Origin: Aquisalimonas sp.
Lineage (GTDB): Bacteria > Pseudomonadota > Gammaproteobacteria > Nitrococcales > Aquisalimonadaceae
Assembly (NCBI GenBank): GCA_007127625.1
Contig: SKYZ01000209.1
Span: 1-5,436, forward strand
Reading direction: 5' to 3'
Length of the DNA stretch: 5,436 bases
A program made the position numbers and the translations under genes. Shown here piece by piece: positions 1 through 4,896 of the stretch. The stretch's first letter is position 1. Every line of letters starts with the position of its first letter. The notes under the pieces were generated by a model that had not been told where the DNA came from, searched no databases, and saw nothing but the letters and a program-made list of their open reading frames with translations.

Positions 1-140
1 GCGGTCAGCTCCATGGGTTCACGCAACTGGGCGGCGGTGGGGCCGAACAGGGCGATGCCGGATATCCCCATGAAGAAACCGAACGAGGTAACGATCAAGG
101 TCGCCAGGCGAGTGCCGCGGATTCTTGCTGCCATGGTCAT
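1..140 (-). CDS. MFS transporter, probable nitrate/nitrite permease (N-terminal fragment)
   Basis: Only the first 46 codons are in the window; the gene runs off the low-coordinate edge. The peptide opens MTMAARIRGTRLATLIVTSF and continues with a hydrophobic stretch containing GFFMGISGIALFGPTAAQLR. This looks like a short positively charged cytoplasmic tail followed by transmembrane helix 1 of a major facilitator protein. The FGP-x3-QLR end of the helix resembles NarK/NasA-type nitrate/nitrite porters, and the neighbouring nitrate and nitrite reductase genes fit that role; no family-specific motif beyond TM1 is visible, so the substrate is inferred. The start at 140 is chosen because GGAG (149-152) lies 8 nt upstream; a second in-frame ATG at 134 is too far from it. 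The gene has its own sigma-54 promoter and an attenuator whose terminator ends 15 bases before the start codon, so it appears regulated apart from the upstream reductase genes. Confidence 0.72.
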   Translation of the reverse strand, partial: MTMAARIRGTRLATLIVTSFGFFMGISGIALFGPTAAQLREPMELT

Positions 141-154
141 TGCGTCGTCTCCAT

Positions 155-205
155 AAAAAAAAGCGCCTGCGTAGCACCCCCGTCTCAGGGATGCTGCGCA
201 GGCGC
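155..205 (-). terminator. Intrinsic terminator (attenuator) in the transporter leader
   Basis: On the minus strand a 14-bp stem, arms 192-205 and 163-176, pairs throughout with one G-U wobble. It is followed at once by eight U residues (155-162). The loop (177-191) can extend the stem by three or four C-G pairs. This is a textbook factor-independent terminator, but it lies just upstream of the transporter's Shine-Dalgarno (149-152), so it must be a conditional attenuator rather than the end of an operon. Its 5' arm shares 199-205 with the second hexaloop hairpin, so the two structures exclude each other. Read on the plus strand the same stem has no U-run after it and would not terminate. Confidence 0.9.
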
Positions 206-237
206 CTGTGCCCGTTAATGCCGCCAGCATTGGCAGC
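199..237 (-). promoter_or_regulatory. ANTAR-type (NasR-like) antitermination element: two hexaloop hairpins
   Basis: The leader RNA can form two adjacent hairpins. P1 (220-237) has a 6-bp stem GCUGCC/GGCGGC and the hexaloop AAUGCU. After a 5-nt linker AUUAA (215-219), P2 (199-214) has a 5-bp stem CGGGC/GCCUG and the hexaloop ACAGGC. Both loops carry A at position 1 and G at position 4, the signature known for RNA targets of ANTAR-domain antiterminators such as NasR of Klebsiella. The 3' arm of P2 forms part of the 5' arm of the terminator at 155-205. Binding of an ANTAR protein to P1-P2 would therefore hold the terminator open. By analogy with NasR, nitrate or nitrite should be the signal. 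The structure is read from sequence; the protein partner is not in this window and is inferred. Confidence 0.82.
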
Positions 238-255
238 GTTCAACACCAACGCTGC
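233..255 (-). repeat. 8-bp inverted repeat across the predicted transcription start
   Basis: GCAGCGTT (248-255 on the minus strand) and AACGCTGC (233-240) are perfect inverted repeats separated by 7 bases. The repeat runs from the -12 promoter element to the 5' arm of hairpin P1. Only half of it is in an RNA started at the sigma-54 promoter, but an RNA reading through from the upstream methyltransferase gene would contain both halves and could form a hairpin competing with P1. It could equally be a DNA operator. A further GGCAGCGT copy occurs on the minus strand within 334-349. Confidence 0.5.
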
Positions 256-268
256 AATCCTGATGCCA
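253..268 (-). promoter_or_regulatory. Sigma-54 (-24/-12) promoter for the transporter gene
   Basis: The minus strand reads TGGCATCAGGATTGCA, a close match to the RpoN consensus TGGCACG-N4-TTGCW. The invariant GG (266-267) and GC (254-255) are separated by exactly 10 bases, as required. Transcription would begin near position 242, only a few bases before the first hexaloop hairpin, giving a leader of about 100 nt. Sigma-54 promoters driving nitrate-assimilation genes are known from Klebsiella nasF, where NtrC activates under nitrogen limitation. Clear NtrC sites were not found upstream, only TGCAC half-sites near 389 and 421. Confidence 0.82.
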
Positions 269-545
269 GAAAGCCGTCCGGTTGTCGCGGTTCACCGGAG
301 ACCCCTGTCACTCCGCGCTTTCGCCCTTAGGACGCGGCAACGCTGCCGCATGCGGAACCACGGCCCGGGGTACCGGGAACAGCGATATTGCACCGCGGCA
401 GAGCGGGAGGACCGCTCCCATGCACTCCCCTGGGTCAGGCTTGGACCCTGGTCGGATCGAGGCCGCCGGTTCCGCCGCGGCAGCGCAGCGAACAAGCGGT
501 CAGGGACCCGGGAGGAGGGTAAGAGCGGAATAGCGGGAAGGGTGG
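269..545. other. Non-coding stretch between the methyltransferase stop and the sigma-54 promoter
   Basis: No credible gene is seen here. The stretch holds several small inverted repeats: 278-298 (CCGGT/ACCGG), 334-349 (GCGGCA/TGCCGC, 4-base loop), 401-417 (GAGCGG/CCGCTC, 5-base loop) and 432-448 (GGGTC/GACCC, 7-base loop). None is followed by a U-run on the minus strand, so no convincing intrinsic terminator for the upstream genes is visible. The stretch is the expected place for enhancer-like activator sites of the sigma-54 promoter. Two direct TGCAC half-sites (389 and 421, 32 bases apart) are the best NtrC-like candidates but lack good partner half-sites. Confidence 0.5.
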
Positions 546-1508
546 TCAGTCGATGGCGGGAGCAACCGCAGCGGCCGTACGCTCCAGGGCACGGTCGTCG
601 CCGGCCGCCACCACCCGACCGATGAGGGTGAGCGCCGGGCTTGGCAGACCTGCGCCGGCAGCACGATCAGCGATATTCCACAGTGTGCCGCGAACGATCC
701 GCTGCTGATCAGTGGTGCCCTCGGCAATCACCGCCACCGGCCAGTCATCCGACAGGCCGTGGGCCCGCAGACCGGCGCAGAAGTCCGCCAGCGGCTGCAG
801 GCCCATGTACACCACCAGCGTCCGGTCACGGCGGGTCAGTGTCGACCAGTCGTCCGGGCTGCGGCCGTCGCGGTCGTGGCCAGTGAGAAACAGCACCGAG
901 CGGGAGTAGTCCCGATGGGTGAGCGGAATCCCCGTGGCTGCGGCGCAGCCGAGGGCCGCTGTCACACCTGGGACCACCTCGCAGGGAATCCCGGCGGCGC
1001 GCAGGGCATCCTGTTCCTCGCCGCCACGCCCGAAAATGAAGGGATCGCCGCCCTTGAGCCGCACCACGCTCAGGCCCCGACGGGCATAGTGAATCAGCAG
1101 CTCCTCGGTGCGCCCCTGCGGCACATGATGATCACCGCACTTCTTGCCGGCGTAGACGCGCTCCGGTCCAGGGCCGGCCAGGGCCAGGATCGCCGGCGAC
1201 ACCAGGCGGTCGTGCAGGATCACGTCGGCTTCACGCAGCAGCCGTTCGGCCTTGCGGGTCAGCAGTTCCGGGTCACCCGGGCCGGCGCCGACGAGGTAAA
1301 CGCGGCCCAGGCCGGGCGCCCCATGGGGGCTGAAGCGCCTGCCACGCTCAGGAGTGACGGTCGCGCGATGCCGTGGAGAGGCTTTCAGATCAGTGTCGCG
1401 GCTTGCGCCGTCGGGGCTAAAGCCCCTCCCACGAGCATCGGTGGCGGCGTCGGGCTTCTGTGGGAGGGGCTTCAGCCCCGACAACGCACGGCACAAACCG
1501 CGAAACAT
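546..1508 (-). CDS. cobA: Uroporphyrinogen-III C-methyltransferase with a repeat-derived N-terminal extension
   Basis: This 320-residue protein is predicted to methylate uroporphyrinogen III at C2 and C7 with S-adenosylmethionine, giving precorrin-2 for siroheme, the cofactor of the nitrite reductase encoded upstream. The catalytic domain starts near residue 69. It shows the family motifs VYLVGAGPGDPELLT (about 70-84), the SUMT hallmark VRLKGGDPFIFGRGGEE (about 149-165), and VVPGVTAALG plus GIPLTHRD (about 178-200). There is no dehydrogenase/chelatase domain of the CysG kind, so those steps must be encoded elsewhere. The ATG overlaps the nitrate reductase stop (TGATG), has GGAGG at 1517-1521 with 8-nt spacing, and is the only ordinary start codon before the domain. 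Residues 1-67 (MFRGLCRALSGLKPLPQ and on) are unlike the family and are translated from REP sequences. SUMT domains alone usually run about 250-280 residues. The domain call is firm; the fate of the extension is uncertain. Confidence 0.94.
   Translation of the reverse strand: MFRGLCRALSGLKPLPQKPDAATDARGRGFSPDGASRDTDLKASPRHRATVTPERGRRFSPHGAPGLGRVYLVGAGPGDPELLTRKAERLLREADVILHDRLVSPAILALAGPGPERVYAGKKCGDHHVPQGRTEELLIHYARRGLSVVRLKGGDPFIFGRGGEEQDALRAAGIPCEVVPGVTAALGCAAATGIPLTHRDYSRSVLFLTGHDRDGRSPDDWSTLTRRDRTLVVYMGLQPLADFCAGLRAHGLSDDWPVAVIAEGTTDQQRIVRGTLWNIADRAAGAGLPSPALTLIGRVVAAGDDRALERTAAAVAPAID
1323..1345. repeat. Degenerate single REP copy inside the methyltransferase gene
   Basis: These 23 bases match the REP at 1410-1432 in the same orientation (about 18 identical), and the reverse complement of 1460-1482 with four differences. 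The differences include C-to-G changes in the stem and in the CTCCCAC end. They encode the GRRFSPHG part of the methyltransferase extension, paralleling GRGFSPDG encoded by the better-preserved copy. This suggests an older member of the same family. Confidence 0.65.
1410..1482. repeat. Inverted REP doublet (REPIN-like), GGGGCT-stem type, within coding sequence
   Basis: Two 23-bp repeats, 1410-1432 and 1460-1482, are inverted with respect to each other and match at 22 of 23 positions, with a 27-base spacer. Each has the head GTGGGAG followed by a short palindrome built on GGGGCT/AGCCCC. The doublet lies entirely within the 5' part of the methyltransferase reading frame and is translated as SGLKPLPQ...GRGFSPDG. 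It has the same head as the doublets at 4239-4319 and 4800-4880 but a different stem. REP doublets are known to be spread by RAYT transposases; none is encoded here. Confidence 0.85.
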
Positions 1509-4183
1509 CAGGCCGTCCTCCGGTTCGCCGCCGGCGCGTGGCGCAGGATCAGGTTCTGGATCTCGGGCACGCAGCTGCCGCAGTTGCCGCCGGCCTGGCA
1601 GGCGGCGGTGACGGCCGCCGGCTCGATGGCGCCCCCGGCAATGGTGTCGACGATGGTGTTCTCGCCGATGCCGAAGCAGGAGCAGACCGTGCGGCCAACA
1701 TCCGGGGCGCCGGCCGGCGGACGCCCCGACAGCAAGGCCATGCGGTCGGCGGACGACAGCGTCGCTTCGTCGAACAGGCTTGCCAGCCAGTGGCGACCCG
1801 GCAGGGTCTCCAAGGGTCCCATGAACAGGCAACCCATGAGCCGGCCTTCGGCAATCCAGGCCGCGCGGTAGGTGCCCCGGGCAGGGTCTTCGAACTCCAC
1901 CCAGTCACTGCCATTTCGCAACAGGTCGCGGGCCACGGTGGGCAGGGCGTCCGGGTCGTCGTTCCCCGCGAGTTCGTAGCGAACGAACGAGCCGCCCCGG
2001 GCGAATGCCCACCAGGCGCAATGCGGGTGCTCCGCGGGACGCTCACGCAGCAGCATGAAACCGTGCCAGGTCGCATGGGCGGGCGCGACGGCCACCGGTG
2101 TGTGCTTATACTCCGGTTCGCCGGACAGGGGATCGGTTGCCGGATTGACCACGGCGTCGGCGCGCCCCTTGACCGCATATTGGGCGCTCCAGTGCATGGG
2201 CGCGAAGACGTTGCCGCGACGCTGACCATCATCCAGGACCACGCGGCCGAGGAAATGCCCCCACTGGCTACCGACCCGCGCGAGACCGCCCTGCTCCAGC
2301 CCGAACACTCTCGCATCCTCCGGGTGCACCTGGACGAACGGTTCCACGGCATGGGTCGACAGCCGCGCCGCCTTGCCGGTGCGGGTCATGGTGTGCCAAT
2401 GATCCCGCACCCGGCCGGTGTTCAGCACCAGGGGAAACTGCGGGTCAGGGCGATGCACCGGGGCATGCGGCTCCACCGGCAGGAAACGCGCCCGGCCGGA
2501 TTCGGTGAAATAGCGTCCGTCGGCGAACAGTCGCGGTGTGTCGGTGCCATCGGCACGCACGGGCCATTGTCGTGGCGCCATGGCGTCGTAGGCGGCACGA
2601 GCCATGCCCGCGAGGCCGCCGATGTCGAAGTCCCGCCGGCCGTTGTTCTCGAAGGCGGACAGGCGCACGTGTTCGTCGAAGATCTGATCCGGCCCGCTGT
2701 AGGCGAACGCATCACCGAAACCCAGACGCCCGGCGACAGCGCACAGGGCCTGCCAGTCCGCCCGTGTCTCGCCGGGCGCCGGCAGAAACGGCCGCTGACG
2801 GGAGATGCGCCGCTCGGAGTTGGTGACCGTGCCGTCCTTTTCGCCCCATGCCAGGGCCGGCAGCAGCACGTCGGCGACTTCGGTGGTGTCCGTGTGCGCC
2901 ATGGCCTCGGAGACCACCACCAGTTCACACTCCCTCAACGCATCACGCACCCTGTCCGCGTCCGGGAGGCTCACCGCCGGGTTGGTGGACATGATCCAGA
3001 CGGCCTTGATCTCGCCGCGGGCGACGGCCTGGAACAGGTCCACGGCCTTGTCGCCGGGGCCGGTCACCAGGTTTGGCGCATCCCAGAAGCGGCGGACCCG
3101 GTCCACGTCCTCCGGGGCGAAGTCCATGTGCGCGGCCAGCTGATTGGCAAGCCCGCCGACCTCACGACCGCCCATGGCGTTGGGCTGGCCGGTGATGGAG
3201 AAGGGCCCCGTGCCCGGCCGGCCGATGCGGCCGGTGAGCAGGTGGCAGTTGATGATGGCGTTGACCTTGTCGGTACCGGCGCTGGACTGATTCACCCCCT
3301 GGGAGAACAGCGACACAGTCTTCTCCGTGCGGGTGAACAGCCGGAAGAACTGCACCACGTCGCCTTCCGGGAGGTCGCACTGGGCGGCGACATCGGGGAC
3401 GGAACCGCCGCTGCGCGCCATCTCGATGGCCTGACCGAACCCCTCGGTATGCTGTTCGAGAAAGACGTAATCCACCTGACCGTCCCGTGCGAGGTGGTTC
3501 AGCAACCCGTTCCACAGCCACACGTCCGTGCCCGGGGCCAGCGGCAGATGCAGGTCGGCAATTTCGCAGGTGTCGGTGCGCCGCGGGTCGATGACCACCA
3601 CCCGCATGTCCGGGTTCTCCGCCTTGGCCGCCTTCACCCGCTGATAGAGCACCGGGTGGCACCAGGCCAGGTTGGAGCCCGCAAGCACCAGCAGCTCGGC
3701 CTCTTCGAGGTCGGCGTAGTTGCCGGGCAAGGTATCCGAGCCGAAGGCGCGCTTGTGGCCCGTCACCGCCGAGGCCATGCACAGGCGTGAGTTGGTGTCC
3801 ACGTGGGGGGTGCCGATGAAGCCTTTGAACAGCTTATTGGAGACGTAGTAATCCTCGGTGAGCATCTGGCCGGAGCCATAAAACGCCACCGCCTCCGGGC
3901 CGTGCTCGGCGATGATGCGCCGGAGGCCGTCGGCCACCGTCTCCAGCGCCGTATCCCAGTCGGACCGTTCACCGTGCACCACCGGGTGCAGCAGCCGGCC
4001 GTCCAGGTCCACGGTCTCGCCCAGAGCAGCCCCCTTGGAGCACAGGCGCCCGTAATTGGCCGGATGCTCCGGGTCACCCTGGATCGTCGCGGTGTTGTCG
4101 GCGTCGCGCGACGCCAGGACGCCGCAGCCGACACCGCAGTAGGGGCAGGTCGTGCGGATCGTTTGCGAGTGCTGGTCGTGCAT
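1508..4183 (-). CDS. nasA: Assimilatory nitrate reductase, catalytic subunit (molybdopterin enzyme with BFD-like domain)
   Basis: This 891-residue cytoplasmic enzyme is predicted to reduce nitrate to nitrite. The N-terminus binds [4Fe-4S] through C13-x2-C16-x3-C20-x27-C48, followed by K50, typical of the Nap/Nas branch. DTNSRLCMASAV places the probable molybdenum ligand at C135. Molybdopterin segments include VVVIDPRRTDT (about 196-205), GRPGTGPFSITGQPNAMGGR (about 321-340) and the C-terminal dinucleotide-binding domain from about 584 (LVLNTGRVRDHWHTMTRTGK). Residues 832-880 form a BFD-like [2Fe-2S] domain with C834-x-C836 and C868-x2-C871, as in Klebsiella NasA-type enzymes that take electrons from a separate reductase or ferredoxin. 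No twin-arginine signal is present. The start at 4183 is chosen for AGAGGTG (4189-4195) 5 nt upstream; the frame is open to 4261, but that stretch is repeat sequence. The stop overlaps the next gene's ATG, so translation is probably coupled. Function is near certain; the electron donor is not visible. Confidence 0.96.
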   Translation of the reverse strand: MHDQHSQTIRTTCPYCGVGCGVLASRDADNTATIQGDPEHPANYGRLCSKGAALGETVDLDGRLLHPVVHGERSDWDTALETVADGLRRIIAEHGPEAVAFYGSGQMLTEDYYVSNKLFKGFIGTPHVDTNSRLCMASAVTGHKRAFGSDTLPGNYADLEEAELLVLAGSNLAWCHPVLYQRVKAAKAENPDMRVVVIDPRRTDTCEIADLHLPLAPGTDVWLWNGLLNHLARDGQVDYVFLEQHTEGFGQAIEMARSGGSVPDVAAQCDLPEGDVVQFFRLFTRTEKTVSLFSQGVNQSSAGTDKVNAIINCHLLTGRIGRPGTGPFSITGQPNAMGGREVGGLANQLAAHMDFAPEDVDRVRRFWDAPNLVTGPGDKAVDLFQAVARGEIKAVWIMSTNPAVSLPDADRVRDALRECELVVVSEAMAHTDTTEVADVLLPALAWGEKDGTVTNSERRISRQRPFLPAPGETRADWQALCAVAGRLGFGDAFAYSGPDQIFDEHVRLSAFENNGRRDFDIGGLAGMARAAYDAMAPRQWPVRADGTDTPRLFADGRYFTESGRARFLPVEPHAPVHRPDPQFPLVLNTGRVRDHWHTMTRTGKAARLSTHAVEPFVQVHPEDARVFGLEQGGLARVGSQWGHFLGRVVLDDGQRRGNVFAPMHWSAQYAVKGRADAVVNPATDPLSGEPEYKHTPVAVAPAHATWHGFMLLRERPAEHPHCAWWAFARGGSFVRYELAGNDDPDALPTVARDLLRNGSDWVEFEDPARGTYRAAWIAEGRLMGCLFMGPLETLPGRHWLASLFDEATLSSADRMALLSGRPPAGAPDVGRTVCSCFGIGENTIVDTIAGGAIEPAAVTAACQAGGNCGSCVPEIQNLILRHAPAANRRTA

Positions 4184-4238
4184 GGTGACACCTCTTCGCG
4201 CTGCGCGTGTCCGAGCTGGCATGGGGCGGCTGCGTGGA

Positions 4239-4319
4239 ATCGCGACTGACGTCGCTCCCACAGGGGGGCATGCACGATGCCTTCCCGAGAGCTACCGTGA
4301 GAGCGACGTCAGTCGCGAT
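4239..4319. repeat. 81-bp inverted REP doublet (REPIN-like), GCGAC-stem type, in the nirD-nasA gap
   Basis: Two 23-bp repeats, 4239-4261 and 4297-4319, are inverted copies with one mismatch, around a 35-base spacer. Each has the GTGGGAG head (GTGAGAG in the right copy) and the core GCGACGTCAGTCGC, itself partly palindromic. The total length of 81 bp equals that of the doublet at 4800-4880, whose spacer shares the block TTCCCGAG. The element can fold into a long hairpin in the operon transcript. It lies 55 bases upstream of the nitrate reductase start. Confidence 0.88.
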
Positions 4320-4364
4320 CGACCCGCCGCCCCTTCAGCCCAGGGGCATGTTGCCGACAGATCT

Positions 4365-4392
4365 GGTCGCGGCTGCAGCCGCGACCCTCCCA
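4365..4392. repeat. 22-bp perfect palindrome with a REP-like head just after nirD
   Basis: Positions 4365-4386 form a perfect palindrome of two 11-base halves, GGTCGCGGCTG and its complement, with CTGCAG in the middle. It ends five bases from the nirD stop after a CTCCCA stretch (4387-4392). Read on the minus strand this is TGGGAG plus palindrome, the same head-then-stem order as the other repeats here. It could therefore be a solitary REP with another stem. There is no U-run on either strand, so it is not a standard intrinsic terminator, though its transcript would form a strong hairpin. Confidence 0.7.
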
Positions 4393-4397
4393 GGGCC

Positions 4398-4748
4398 TCA
4401 GGTCAAGGGCTCCGGGTTCAGATACAGATCGCCATCGTCGTTACGCACCTCGAAGCGCGGTACGCAGCCCACGTCCGGCGCCCTGGCCGCGCCCTTGTCC
4501 AGGTGGATGTTCCACTGGTGCAGGGGGCAGGTGACCAGTCGGCCGTGGACCTGCCCCTCGGACAGCGGGCCGCCCTGGTGGGGGCAGCGGTCCAGCAGGG
4601 CGAAGACTTCATCGGTGCCGTTGCGGAACACGGCCACGGGGCCGTGGGCGGTTTCCACGACGCGGGCGCCGAGGCGGGGAATGTCATCCAGGCGGCCGAC
4701 GGGGAGCCATTGGGCTGTCTCGGCGGTGGGTTGAGCTTGTGCAGTCAT
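4398..4748 (-). CDS. nirD: Nitrite reductase small subunit, Rieske [2Fe-2S] protein
   Basis: This 116-residue protein is the small subunit of the assimilatory NAD(P)H-nitrite reductase, working with NirB in the cytoplasm to reduce nitrite to ammonium. It is a single Rieske-like domain. The cluster ligands are intact: C55-x-H57, then sixteen residues, then C74-x2-H77 (RCPHQGGPLSEG and TCPLHQWNIHLD). Many NirD proteins, including that of E. coli, keep the fold but lack these ligands, so this one probably does hold a cluster. The start at 4748 is preferred because AGGTGA (4753-4758) sits 4 nt upstream; an in-frame ATG at 4772 would add eight residues (MQYSIGEP) but has a poorer ribosome binding site. 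It lies 148 bases after nirB and 214 before the nitrate reductase gene, each gap filled largely by a REP doublet. Confidence 0.94.
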   Translation of the reverse strand: MTAQAQPTAETAQWLPVGRLDDIPRLGARVVETAHGPVAVFRNGTDEVFALLDRCPHQGGPLSEGQVHGRLVTCPLHQWNIHLDKGAARAPDVGCVPRFEVRNDDGDLYLNPEPLT

Positions 4749-4799
4749 GGGTTCACCTATGCTGTATTGCATGTCCTGGTGCCGGTAAGGCAGGCAGCC

Positions 4800-4880
4800 G
4801 TCGCGACTGATGTCGCTCCCACGGGGAGGTACTCCCCGGTGCTTTCCCGAGGCCGCCGTGGGAGCGACGTCAGTCGCGAT
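4800..4880. repeat. 81-bp inverted REP doublet (REPIN-like), GCGAC-stem type, in the nirB-nirD gap
   Basis: Two 23-bp repeats, 4800-4822 and 4858-4880, are inverted copies with two mismatches, around a 35-base spacer. The right copy carries the full head and core (GTGGGAGCGACGTCAGTCGC) and is the best-preserved GCGAC-type copy in the window. The spacer has its own small palindrome (GGGGAG-GTA-CTCCCC, 4823-4837). The element fills most of the gap between the nirB stop and nirD start and is the sister of the doublet at 4239-4319. Confidence 0.88.
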
Positions 4881-4896
4881 GCCGCTGATTCCGAGC

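Noticed and set aside
137..154. Five-codon leader ORF (ATG at 154) ending on the transporter start
   Set aside because: It starts right after the U-run, has no Shine-Dalgarno of its own, and nothing in its codons suggests a sensing role; probably chance.
401..448. Intrinsic terminator for the methyltransferase gene
   Set aside because: The hairpins at 401-417 and 432-448 are short and neither is followed by a U-run on the minus strand.
125..625. Plus-strand coding region across the regulatory gap
   Set aside because: The translation is arginine-rich and without a domain; the stretch is better explained by the sigma-54 promoter and antitermination leader on the minus strand.
1460..3790. Long open frame on the plus strand (776 codons) opposite the nitrate reductase gene
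   Set aside because: It is antisense to a complete enzyme with all its motifs, its translation resembles no family I recognise, and long antisense frames are expected in high-GC codon-biased genes.
4184..4261. Upstream extension of the nitrate reductase to an earlier ATG at 4261
   Set aside because: The added 26 residues come from the REP doublet and low-value sequence, whereas the ATG at 4183 has a good Shine-Dalgarno and gives the usual N-terminus just before the cluster cysteines.
4749..4772. Alternative nirD start at 4772
   Set aside because: Its ribosome binding site is weak and badly spaced; the ATG at 4748 has AGGTGA at a suitable distance. Not fully excluded.
1410..4880. CRISPR-like reading of the repeated 23-bp units
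   Set aside because: The repeats are inverted pairs in separate places, with no regular direct-repeat/spacer series and no cas gene.
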